This document shows, piece after piece, positions 44,939 to 52,931 of a DNA stretch of 64,000 bases; positions within the stretch are counted from its first letter, which is position 1, and each line of letters begins with the position of its first letter. This DNA is from Lachnospiraceae bacterium (GTDB lineage Bacteria; Bacillota; Clostridia; Lachnospirales; Lachnospiraceae): positions 83,548 through 147,547 of the forward strand of contig JAGBEV010000053.1 in assembly GCA_017936785.1 (NCBI GenBank). The letters run 5' to 3'. Position numbers and translations under genes: made by a program. The notes under the pieces were generated by a model. That model saw only the letters and a list, made by a program, of their open reading frames with translations, was not told the DNA's origin and did not search any database.

Positions 44939-45484
44939 TCAGATCATCATGTAAAAATGTTTCTTTGTTTCTTTCCAATCACTGCCTGCATAATATTCTA
45001 TATATACCAGATAATGATTGATCACTTTTGCTTCTTTTATGATATAAGAACCTACTGCCACATCAGGAAAGTTATCCGTGATTTCTTTATAAGTTTTACT
45101 TTCATCATAGATATCCCTGATGATAATTTTCATTTCTCCTTCCTTGTAAGCAGCATATACTACTAAATTTTCATTACATGCGCTTACATTTTCAAAGCTG
45201 TCGGACACTTTACCCATTTTTCCATTAACAAACCTGGATGTCCACGCATTTCCCCTGCCTGCTGTTATCATGATCGTATTTTTCCCTATTTCTGAAATAA
45301 CAGGTTCCACCTCATAAGAATCTTCATATACTGTTTCTCCGTTTCTGTCCTTTATTGATACGATCCAATGATTTCCATCTTCTTTTATGCTATATGACAT
45401 TTGATCAGGAACAAATTGTAATGCAATCATAATTATGAAACAGCAGATTGCTATTATGAAAACAACATATTTTTTTCTGAACAT
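44939..45484 (-). CDS. Single-pass membrane protein of unknown function
   Basis: About 181 residues: membrane segment at about 5-27 (FRKKYVVFIIAICCFIIMIA), then an extracytoplasmic domain of beta-strand character. The ATG at 45484 was chosen because the AGAGG site precedes it; the frame extends 12 codons upstream over the neighbouring gene. No family recognised. It resembles its neighbours in layout only. Confidence 0.55.
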   Translation of the reverse strand: MFRKKYVVFIIAICCFIIMIALQFVPDQMSYSIKEDGNHWIVSIKDRNGETVYEDSYEVEPVISEIGKNTIMITAGRGNAWTSRFVNGKMGKVSDSFENVSACNENLVVYAAYKEGEMKIIIRDIYDESKTYKEITDNFPDVAVGSYIIKEAKVINHYLVYIEYYAGSDWKETKKHFYMMI

Positions 45485-45513
45485 AATCCTCTTCCTTTCT
45501 ACATCAATTATCA

Positions 45514-45783
45514 TCAGCAACGCCCAATGCCCAGACTTTCATCTATATTATCGGATATTTCTTCTTCACGTTCCTCTTTAACCTGCAATCTTATTTCTGC
45601 ATACTCTGTATTTCCGTCAAACATAATGTAACCGTCTGCCACCTCTATATTTTCCTGCATTTTAATATCAGGAAGTTTTTCCTCATATTGGATCAAGTCA
45701 TAATATTTACTGTGATGGAACCAATAAAAATAAATGCCATATATACTGACTGCAATCAACAGAAAAGCAGCGAGCAGTATCAC
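45514..45783 (-). CDS. Short membrane protein of unknown function, start uncertain
   Basis: An 89-codon frame with a hydrophobic N-terminus and an acidic C-terminal part (EVADGYIMFDGNTEYAEIRL). It starts at a GTG with AAAGG only three bases upstream. A better-looking start, ATG AAA AAA, lies 21 bases further upstream in the same frame but is followed at once by two TAA codons, so the N-terminus may have been damaged. It just overlaps the possible longer start of the 44939 gene. Confidence 0.45.
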   Translation of the reverse strand: MILLAAFLLIAVSIYGIYFYWFHHSKYYDLIQYEEKLPDIKMQENIEVADGYIMFDGNTEYAEIRLQVKEEREEEISDNIDESLGIGRC

Positions 45784-45833
45784 ACAAGCCTTTATTATTT
45801 TTTCATTGACATTTTTCCTACTTTTTCCTTACA

Positions 45834-46310
45834 CTAGTTATACCTGAATTCTATTTCATTGTTTTCAATATCATAAAATGTCTCCTGATAGGTATTTTCA
45901 CCTATCTCAAATAAAACATCTGCATTCCACGCATCTTTCGCTTTATAAATGTCAATTTTGATATTCATCACATATATCTCCCACCAATTTGTCTTAAATA
46001 CAAGTATTTGGGGATTTATATTAAGATCCTCATGACTTACGTCAAAGGAATATTCATACATACCGTAACAAGATCCTGAGCTCTTAAATTTTAAAGCAGA
46101 TTCCGTACCACGGAGAGTCAGTTTTTCATAACTTTCTTCTCCGCCTATATATTTGCATTCCAAATCATTCAGCAGGTATTCTTCACCATTTATGGTTATA
46201 GAAATTTCTCCTCTCATCCTGTTGATATTGGAGAAAACGATCAGAAAAATAACTGCTAAAAATACAGCTCCATACACACAGCGAAATATTATAGTGATTC
46301 TTTTTTTCAT
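45834..46310 (-). CDS. Single-pass membrane protein of unknown function
   Basis: A 158-residue protein: membrane segment at about 10-30, followed by a beta-rich domain (GEISITINGEEYLLNDLECKYIGG). No recognised family. It follows the 46327-47481 lipoprotein gene after 16 bases on the same strand. Confidence 0.6.
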   Translation of the reverse strand: MKKRITIIFRCVYGAVFLAVIFLIVFSNINRMRGEISITINGEEYLLNDLECKYIGGEESYEKLTLRGTESALKFKSSGSCYGMYEYSFDVSHEDLNINPQILVFKTNWWEIYVMNIKIDIYKAKDAWNADVLFEIGENTYQETFYDIENNEIEFRYN

Positions 46311-46326
46311 GGATTATCCCCCAATC

Positions 46327-47481
46327 CTATTCATACAGCGTTGTTGTATCCACATCTGAAATCCTTACCGATATCGCTATCAGATCTTCCTCTGAGTCTG
46401 CGCCACAGTTATAACCGACTGGCACTTCTTTTTCATACTCTTCAATCAGCCACCGCTCTCCCGGCAAGCCCATAAAACAAATTGCAGGTTCTCCCCATTC
46501 TTCTACCAGTTCCTCACTACTGCATCCTTTCAGACATTCTGTTGCCTCCTCATCGGACATCGTTGCCACATCCTTTAATTGGGGAATATCTCTTATTTCT
46601 GCTGTTTCCTCAACCATGATCTCTCCTCCGCTACAGCTGATCACAGCAATTTTTTCACCCCGTGATTCCAGCCTGTTATCTACTACAGACTGGTTAAACT
46701 CAAATTCCGCAGTATAAACATCAATGCCATCTCCACTTGGCACCAGACATAGAGACATATATCCATGACCCGCCATGGTAAATTCCGTGTTCTCTTTGGT
46801 CGCTGTATCAAAATATCCCACTCCCGGATATGCCATACCGGAACCATCAACCAAGGTATAATATAACTCACTGTATCCATCCCCATTTAAATCTCCTGCA
46901 GCAAGATAAGTAATGCCCTCAAAGCCGCTCCAGCTTTCAAGTTCATATACATTATCTTCATATAACAAAAAGCCGGCACGGGATTTTTCAAACTTAAACA
47001 CTTCAAATCCAAAATGTTCAGACAAACTATCCCATGTCACATTATAACAAATATCATCTTCACAACCGGTATCATATTCTCCAAGAAGTTTTAAAAATCT
47101 GTCAACATCCCGATCAGATGCATCCAGTGAGGTGACACACACATCATATAGAATGCTTACATCCTCAATCACAGGAGAATCCGAACCTTGCGCCTCGGGG
47201 TCTAAAGGCATATAATAAAAAACTACAACTATTTTTCCATAAGTTCCGGTCCAATAATCCGACATTATGCCAGATGTATAGGCTCCTGACGCTTCTCCCC
47301 ACGCATCTATCAACTCCTCCCGACTTAATCCTTGCAGACATTCTGCTGCCTCCTCACCGGACATCATTGACATTTCTTCTAATGTAGGAATATTGCTTGT
47401 ATTTTTGTTTCCGCAGCCGCCTGTCAATGTGCACATTACTAATATAAATGTGATACACCAGAATTTTTTCATTTTCATCAT
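46327..47481 (-). CDS. Lipoprotein with duplicated domain and a calcium-loop-like motif
   Basis: A 384-residue lipoprotein (lipobox LTGGC, cysteine 23). An N-terminal segment (about 31-62: MSMMSGEEAAECLQGLSREE then LIDAWGE) recurs near 299-331 (VATMSDEEATECLKGCSSEE then LVEEWGE), so a short domain is duplicated at the two ends. Between them a DLNGDGYSELYY loop (about 197-208) resembles calcium-binding loops. The domain pair resembles small SmpA-like or BamE-like modules in shape, but I cannot assign a function. AGGAGG precedes the start. Confidence 0.72.
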   Translation of the reverse strand: MMKMKKFWCITFILVMCTLTGGCGNKNTSNIPTLEEMSMMSGEEAAECLQGLSREELIDAWGEASGAYTSGIMSDYWTGTYGKIVVVFYYMPLDPEAQGSDSPVIEDVSILYDVCVTSLDASDRDVDRFLKLLGEYDTGCEDDICYNVTWDSLSEHFGFEVFKFEKSRAGFLLYEDNVYELESWSGFEGITYLAAGDLNGDGYSELYYTLVDGSGMAYPGVGYFDTATKENTEFTMAGHGYMSLCLVPSGDGIDVYTAEFEFNQSVVDNRLESRGEKIAVISCSGGEIMVEETAEIRDIPQLKDVATMSDEEATECLKGCSSEELVEEWGEPAICFMGLPGERWLIEEYEKEVPVGYNCGADSEEDLIAISVRISDVDTTTLYE

Positions 47482-47500
47482 CTGCTTCCTCCTTCAAAGA

Positions 47501-48337
47501 TCAATCATATTCTATCTCTAAAAGCTGTCCGCCTTCCGTATCTTCAAACAGCACCGGCTGCTTTGGGTCTACGGAAAAGGAACGTTTAAAACATTGTGTC
47601 AAAGGTTCATCCTCATTACAATTCTCAATGTTATAACCCTCTGCCGTTCCGGTTTGAAAATCATAGTATTCAACTGTGCCTTCCCCTGTATTTGTGTTAT
47701 ACACATAGAGGCGTATCCCAAATAGCTCTAAATCCCCGGTCTGCCCAAATCCAAAAGTGTAATCCTCCCCTCTCCGGTCTGCGGAACCGCTATAATCCGA
47801 AACGGTCAGAAAACCATCACATATTTCAATGCCTGCATATGGATTTTCTATGAGTCCCCCGGAACCATCATCCCGGATCAGCCTGTTATTCCTGTAAAGG
47901 CACTGATAATTTTCCTGTGACCTTTCCGTAAAAATACATAGCACATTTTCCCCATATGCCAACATGCCATCACCTGTCTCATAAGGATAATCTTTGGTAA
48001 ATTGCAATACAACAGCAATATCATATTTTCCATCAGATCCAATATCTCCCTGTCTGCTGTCCCGGAGTCGGATATATTCCGGCAGCTTCGCGTTTACAGC
48101 ATCTGTAAATTCTTCTGATAATTTGGTGTTATCGCCAGCTTTTGTTTCAGACAATTGTCCTTCTAATACAGTGATCGCCTCTTCCAAACGCTGTTCATAA
48201 TCCTGTTGCTCGCCTGCTGCGGCAAAGTCATCTATGTCAACAAAAGCATCTGCTTCGGCAGAATCCTCTGCGTCAGCACATCCCATCAATACGCTTCCCA
48301 TACAAATCATTCCTATGAGCATTTTTCCTACTTTCAC
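47501..48337 (-). CDS. Acidic lipoprotein of unknown function
   Basis: A 278-residue lipoprotein (GSVLMGC, lipobox cysteine 20) with an acidic stretch, a helical segment (YEQRLEEAITVLEGQL) and a beta-rich domain. It starts at a GTG with GGAGG six bases upstream. First gene of the accessory tract on this strand, 19 bases ahead of the 46327 gene. Function unknown. Confidence 0.7.
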   Translation of the reverse strand: MKVGKMLIGMICMGSVLMGCADAEDSAEADAFVDIDDFAAAGEQQDYEQRLEEAITVLEGQLSETKAGDNTKLSEEFTDAVNAKLPEYIRLRDSRQGDIGSDGKYDIAVVLQFTKDYPYETGDGMLAYGENVLCIFTERSQENYQCLYRNNRLIRDDGSGGLIENPYAGIEICDGFLTVSDYSGSADRRGEDYTFGFGQTGDLELFGIRLYVYNTNTGEGTVEYYDFQTGTAEGYNIENCNEDEPLTQCFKRSFSVDPKQPVLFEDTEGGQLLEIEYD

Positions 48338-48507
48338 TGTTTTCCTCCAAATTAAGTTCTTTTTAATACTTTTAAAAAAATACTTTATGAATTTAAAATA
48401 AGTTTCATTTTTTATCGGAGATTAATAAAAAGTTGAATGCAAAACTTTTGAAAGTCATCTATGCTACAAGACCTGCCACCGGCAGCTCCTTTCGGATACC
48501 TTGCAAC

Positions 48508-48537
48508 AAAAAATGCAACCCCAAAATGAGGTTGCAT
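48508..48537 (-). terminator. Terminator of the clostripain operon
   Basis: ATGCAACC (48513-48520) pairs with GGTTGCAT (48530-48537) around a nine-base loop, with a T run on the minus strand. It separates the sigma-factor operon from the lipoprotein tract. Confidence 0.8.
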
Positions 48538-48558
48538 CATCTCAATATTTACCTTTCT

Positions 48559-50526
48559 TTACTCTATACAATTGGTTGTATATACATTTCCCTGGGTGTC
48601 TGAAACAAAAAACACATGCAGCAGTTCTGCATCTTCTTCTATATCCACCATGGAAACAGATAGATCCCCTTCCAGTTCAAAACCCGTAAATACACTTGAC
48701 TGCATTTTCCATTCTTCAAAGGGCAGCACCTTTCCATTATCATCGAAGGTTATCTGCCGTATAAACGCAAAGGTATTGATTTCCATTCCCTGCTCTAATT
48801 CACAGGACATTCTCCCCGGAATCATATCCATACCGGTCCCTTCGTAAATACCGGTGATCACACCGTCGGGATTCTCTTCATCCACCCTGATATAAACTGT
48901 TGCCCAGCCGGATTTATATTTTAAATCATGGTCTGATGCGTCTTCGTTCGTATATGACAGATACAGCCCGATTCCATAAGTTGCATATGTCTCATTGCGT
49001 TCCAGTTCAGTTGCGGAACAGCTGACACGATGCCCGGCATCATCGCATAATATAAAACGCTTTTCTTCTGCAATAGCCCACAGTGTACCGTTTTCGTCCA
49101 GAGCCGCATCAGAAGAATCCATCCACATAACATAACAGCCCTCTTCCCAGTCTTTTACACTTTCCCACGTACTAAACGTTGCATGGGCATAGTGTTCTGC
49201 CTGCTCCGGTGTAAATGAAATCGAATATTCATTTTCCCCATCTTTTACAGGTACTGTCTCCGCCATATTCCAATTTGTCATGGTGTCCCCTGTCAGCATT
49301 TCTGCGAATTCTTTCACGAATTCCACATAAGTATCGCTGAATCCGATCTGACTGTACTCCTCCAGCCAGTCCGAAATATCCTCTTTATTATCATACGGAA
49401 AGTAAATGGCTATTCCATGAGCATCCGCTACGTTGGTCTCTTCGCATACTACCATCCGGGCAACTGCCTCCCGGAGTGCAACTGCCTCTTGGGGATAAAG
49501 TTCTGCAAACTGCTCTGCAAGATCATATAAATCCACTATATCATAGTTCACAGAAGTATCGGTTCTTCCAAATGCTTTTGTCTGATCCCGCTCCTTTGCC
49601 AGCGCAGAATAACTTCCGCCTTTAAGATCCGGCTCTGCGATACAAATAAAAGATTCCAGGCTGTCTATAACCTGTTCTGTCTGTGACAGCTCCATGCAGG
49701 CAAGTGTATATTCAGGCGCATAATTTTCCGATGCAGTATAGTATTCTCTATAAGTCTCTACTATTTCCTGACCAGCTGCCTCTCCTGAAAAATCCGTGCC
49801 ATCACTGATCCTTTTTAGAAAGCTGTAATCCCATCCGGCTTCCGATGTCATTCCTTCCGATGCCACAAGATAATCCGCATATGGGGCACAGGTATTTGCC
49901 ACCTCAAGCATTCCCATAAGACAGGCATCAAAACCGATCCATTCCAGCTTTTTTCCTTCTGCAGTCATTCTTGAATCTGCAAATGCTTCCTTTAATTGGT
50001 AAAGCGAAAGCATATCATAAGAATGATTTTCATCCCCGCCGTATCCAATCACTGCCCCGCCGCCATGATCCCACAAGATCATACCATAAGAATCTGCCTC
50101 ATAATTCTCATAAACATAATCCATAAATTCCGTTACGGCAGCAGGTTCAGCCATATTATCCGTATTTAAAATATGAACTTTTCTCAGTTCATCTGCATGT
50201 ACCTCCAACACAGCACATTCATCTGCGGATATGGAATCATTCCACCAGTAAGCAGCTCCTCCCGTACAGATTATGATCTGTAATTGCTCTTCGTCAAATC
50301 CGCTTTCCTGTATTTCCCGGATATCTGCACTTGCAAGCCCACGCTCAGATTCCAGATCAGAGCCCACCATATAAATCATGATCACCTGTTTCTGATTTTC
50401 CGAGGGATGAGCCTGCCTTTGCACATTCCATAACAGAAATAACAACACAAATCCTGCACAGACTGCCGGAACAAAAATCCATATTTTATTTTGTATGTGC
50501 CCTTCTTCATAAATTCTTTTCTTCAT
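48559..50526 (-). CDS. Clostripain-family (C11) cysteine protease, membrane anchored
   Basis: A 655-residue protein with one membrane anchor (about 14-34) and a C11 catalytic domain (about 45-400). The dyad is visible in ILWDHGGGAVIGYGG (His) and IGFDACLMGMLEVAN (Cys), and IYMVGSDLES lies at the start of the domain. C11 proteases cut after basic residues and are usually self-activated; the last 250 residues are an extra beta-rich region. It ends an operon with an ECF sigma factor and its membrane-bound anti-sigma factor, so it may process a surface signal or be under that sigma factor. Confidence 0.88.
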   Translation of the reverse strand: MKKRIYEEGHIQNKIWIFVPAVCAGFVLLFLLWNVQRQAHPSENQKQVIMIYMVGSDLESERGLASADIREIQESGFDEEQLQIIICTGGAAYWWNDSISADECAVLEVHADELRKVHILNTDNMAEPAAVTEFMDYVYENYEADSYGMILWDHGGGAVIGYGGDENHSYDMLSLYQLKEAFADSRMTAEGKKLEWIGFDACLMGMLEVANTCAPYADYLVASEGMTSEAGWDYSFLKRISDGTDFSGEAAGQEIVETYREYYTASENYAPEYTLACMELSQTEQVIDSLESFICIAEPDLKGGSYSALAKERDQTKAFGRTDTSVNYDIVDLYDLAEQFAELYPQEAVALREAVARMVVCEETNVADAHGIAIYFPYDNKEDISDWLEEYSQIGFSDTYVEFVKEFAEMLTGDTMTNWNMAETVPVKDGENEYSISFTPEQAEHYAHATFSTWESVKDWEEGCYVMWMDSSDAALDENGTLWAIAEEKRFILCDDAGHRVSCSATELERNETYATYGIGLYLSYTNEDASDHDLKYKSGWATVYIRVDEENPDGVITGIYEGTGMDMIPGRMSCELEQGMEINTFAFIRQITFDDNGKVLPFEEWKMQSSVFTGFELEGDLSVSMVDIEEDAELLHVFFVSDTQGNVYTTNCIE

Positions 50527-50590
50527 TTTATTGCACCAAACCTAAAACCATCCGGCATATGGGGCTTTCCTTTACCAATTCCCCTGTGAC

Positions 50591-51268
50591 TTAAAACATT
50601 TGCCTGAGCATTTTTTCAAACTGTCTCTTAGACATATCATTACAGATCAGATAATATTCTACATCTCCCTGCCAAAATGCTGCCAGAAGTTTTTTATCCT
50701 GAGCATTCTCACCAACATAGACCGTTACGCCATTGATATCCGTTCCTGATCCTGAAAGAAGTTCTTCCGGCACTTCCATACCGCTTTTTGAAGACTTTAA
50801 TATCACTACACATCCATTGGCTTCCAGATAAAATGTCCCTTCATCTGCCAGAACACTTTGACTTTCCCCGTCACGTTTTACATAGATTTTAGAAGTGACA
50901 AGTTTATATTCCTCCGGCAGTTTTATCAGATCCGTTCCCAGATATGCTTCATATTCCTCCAGACTCCATTCCTCCATATACATTTCCGGCAATCTGTCCC
51001 GAAACATGATATCTGAAACTGTATGATAAGAAAACCGGGGCTGACCGGATCTTCCAATAAAAATGATCAGACAAGCCGCCAGACACACTGCTATGGCTGC
51101 CGCAGCCGCAGTTCTCCTTACAGCCTTTTGTTTATGTAAATTTAAATCCGTCACAGGTAGAGACGCCTTGTTTGCTGTCTGATCCATCTCATGTATATAT
51201 TGAATCGTCCCTTCGATCAATTCCTGTGGTGCATGTTGGGCATCTACTTTGTTCCTATATTCTTTCAT
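50591..51268 (-). CDS. Membrane-bound anti-sigma factor
   Basis: A 225-residue protein with a short cytoplasmic N-terminal part (about 1-52), one membrane segment (about 54-74) and an extracytoplasmic domain resembling DUF4367 (LPEEYKLVTSKIYVKRDG). It overlaps the sigma factor gene by 14 bases, the usual sign of a sigma/anti-sigma pair. The N-terminal part would bind and hold the sigma factor. Signal unknown. Confidence 0.82.
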   Translation of the reverse strand: MKEYRNKVDAQHAPQELIEGTIQYIHEMDQTANKASLPVTDLNLHKQKAVRRTAAAAAIAVCLAACLIIFIGRSGQPRFSYHTVSDIMFRDRLPEMYMEEWSLEEYEAYLGTDLIKLPEEYKLVTSKIYVKRDGESQSVLADEGTFYLEANGCVVILKSSKSGMEVPEELLSGSGTDINGVTVYVGENAQDKKLLAAFWQGDVEYYLICNDMSKRQFEKMLRQMF

Positions 51269-51761
51269 CGAATTGAACTCCTTTCAGTTTCCGGCTCAGC
51301 AGTTTCCTCGCCCTGGCAAGCCGGGTCTTGATGGTAGCTTCTTTTATGCCCAGGATTTCTGCAATTTCCTTTATGGATAGTTCCTCATAATAATATAGAT
51401 GTATTACCTGCCGATACTTGTCCGGCAGAGATTTTACTATGTCATATACCTCTGTATATTCCTTTTTCCCCTTGGATTCTTCTGCAAATCCTGACATATC
51501 AAGAGGTACATTATGCCTGCTCCAAGCCGATGCCGCCACACTTTTACATTGATTGATGGTTACACGGATCAGCCATGCCTTTAGATGCTCTTCACTTTGA
51601 ATATTCTCCTGATATCGGAAAAGTTTCAAAAAAACTTCCTGAAACACATCTTCTGCATCAGAATGATTTTTCATATTTAAAAGGGCAAGACGATATACCA
51701 TGTCAGCATACCGCCTTACCGTTTCGTCTATATTAAGCTCAAATTGATGATTATCTCCCAT
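51255..51761 (-). CDS. ECF-type RNA polymerase sigma factor
   Basis: A 168-residue group IV sigma factor. Region 2 is visible in DAEDVFQEVFLKLFRY and LKAWLIRVTINQCKS, region 4 in IKEIAEILGIKEATIKTRL. Regions 1 and 3 are absent, as expected. GAGGAATCT precedes the ATG. It is followed by the anti-sigma factor and a clostripain protease in one transcript. A standard-looking promoter lies at 51813-51841. Confidence 0.95.
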   Translation of the reverse strand: MGDNHQFELNIDETVRRYADMVYRLALLNMKNHSDAEDVFQEVFLKLFRYQENIQSEEHLKAWLIRVTINQCKSVAASAWSRHNVPLDMSGFAEESKGKKEYTEVYDIVKSLPDKYRQVIHLYYYEELSIKEIAEILGIKEATIKTRLARARKLLSRKLKGVQFDERI

Positions 51762-51812
51762 AGATTCCTCGTATTGTAACTTGTTAAGATAGCGATGATT
51801 GGTTATATTAGA

Positions 51813-51841
51813 AATGTATCATATATGGGTAATTAGTTCAA
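51813..51841 (-). promoter_or_regulatory. Promoter of the ECF sigma operon
   Basis: TTGAAC (51836-51841) and TACATT (51813-51818) with a 17-base spacer on the minus strand. The -35 box TTGAAC also resembles ECF-type TGAAC boxes, so autoregulation is possible. Confidence 0.5.
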
Positions 51842-51879
51842 ATATTGTTTTTGTATGAAAAATCTATTCTTCCCGATTC

Positions 51880-52119
51880 CTAATCCAGATAACTTCCCAC
51901 CGGCGAAGTATTATACTGTTTCTTGATCTCAATGATTACCGAACCGTCTTCCTGTACCTCTTCGGACAATATCTTATATTGTGTCCTGGATCTGTCCAAT
52001 CCGTCCTTATACCGCTTAACTTCCTCCTGCACCAGTTTCTTCGCATAATCACTTCCCAAATCTTCCTTCAAAAGAAAATGAAGTGTTTGTGTGATACATG
52101 CTGCTTTTACTCGTTTCAT
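51880..52119 (-). CDS. Small soluble protein of unknown function
   Basis: A 79-residue protein, MKRVKAACITQTLHFLLKED at the start and an amphipathic C-terminal beta strand pair (EVQEDGSVIIEIKKQYN). A strong AAGGAGG lies seven bases before the ATG. No family recognised; the length and charged helical core suggest a small DNA- or protein-binding factor, but nothing decisive is visible. It appears monocistronic, with the C39 terminator upstream and the sigma operon downstream. Confidence 0.6.
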   Translation of the reverse strand: MKRVKAACITQTLHFLLKEDLGSDYAKKLVQEEVKRYKDGLDRSRTQYKILSEEVQEDGSVIIEIKKQYNTSPVGSYLD

Positions 52120-52154
52120 GCTTTTACCCTCCTTTTCTAAATTTTATGGGAAAG

Positions 52155-52206
52155 CTCAAAAAAGGACTGCCGCATTCAGTAAATTTGAATGAAATCAGCA
52201 GTCCTT
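52155..52206 (-). terminator. Terminator after the C39-like peptidase gene
   Basis: AAGGACTGC (52162-52170) pairs with GCAGTCCTT (52198-52206), with an inner CATTCA/TGAATG stem. On the minus strand it runs into TTTTTT. The left arm resembles the hairpins at 3357 and 57621. Confidence 0.85.
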
Positions 52207-52312
52207 CTAATTCATGTAAATTACCAGTATGAGCCTTTACCTGCAAATATTTTATCATTTAAATTTTTATTTTGTAAGTCAAAAATTTTCACATACCGGC
52301 GTTTTTATTATG

Positions 52313-52921
52313 CTATTTTTCTCTTTTTTTCACTGCCACAGCCATCTCATACTGTGCCTTATGTCTATCTTCCGTTAATCCTTTCTCATACCGGACAACT
52401 CCGTGATCATCATAAGGATCATTAAAATAATACCCTTCCTCATCATATCCCACAAGGAGCATACAATGCTCATTGGATATCCACGTAAAGTTTTCATGGC
52501 TTTCAGGCAGTTTCCATTCCGGTCCCGTTATGGGCTCTCTCATATTGATACAAGCCCAGAATACTACCGGCATTCCCTTATCAACATACTCCTGAAGCAG
52601 CCGCTCCATATCTGCCCCGGTCTCATTGATGACCTCATAATCACTTCCCAGCGCTTTTTCCAACGCCTTGCAGATAACAGGGGCATAACACCCAAAAGAG
52701 TCTTTGTCATAAGGGCTACCGCAAAAATATTCATTGGGATCAGGACCATACAACACCCCGTCCCGTTCTGTAAAGTCCTTCCGCTCCAGATATTTTTCTA
52801 TAAATTCATCCACCGTTATATCATACCCCAGATATTGCAGCAGCATAACAGCAGATACACTTTCGCACCCGGTGGGATATTTTACGCTCTGGTCAATATA
52901 GGGTACATTTATCTTAGTCAT
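52313..52921 (-). CDS. C39-like cysteine peptidase family protein
   Basis: A 202-residue protein with the papain-like C39_2 pattern: Cys in YPTGCESVSAVMLLQY, His in ISNEHCMLLVGYD, and Asp in FNDPYDD. It has no signal peptide. C39-like proteins of this size are often non-bacteriocin peptidases or self-processing domains. It lies ten bases downstream of the NhaC gene and so is probably co-transcribed with it. Confidence 0.8.
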   Translation of the reverse strand: MTKINVPYIDQSVKYPTGCESVSAVMLLQYLGYDITVDEFIEKYLERKDFTERDGVLYGPDPNEYFCGSPYDKDSFGCYAPVICKALEKALGSDYEVINETGADMERLLQEYVDKGMPVVFWACINMREPITGPEWKLPESHENFTWISNEHCMLLVGYDEEGYYFNDPYDDHGVVRYEKGLTEDRHKAQYEMAVAVKKREK

Positions 52922-52931
52922 TGTTTTTACC

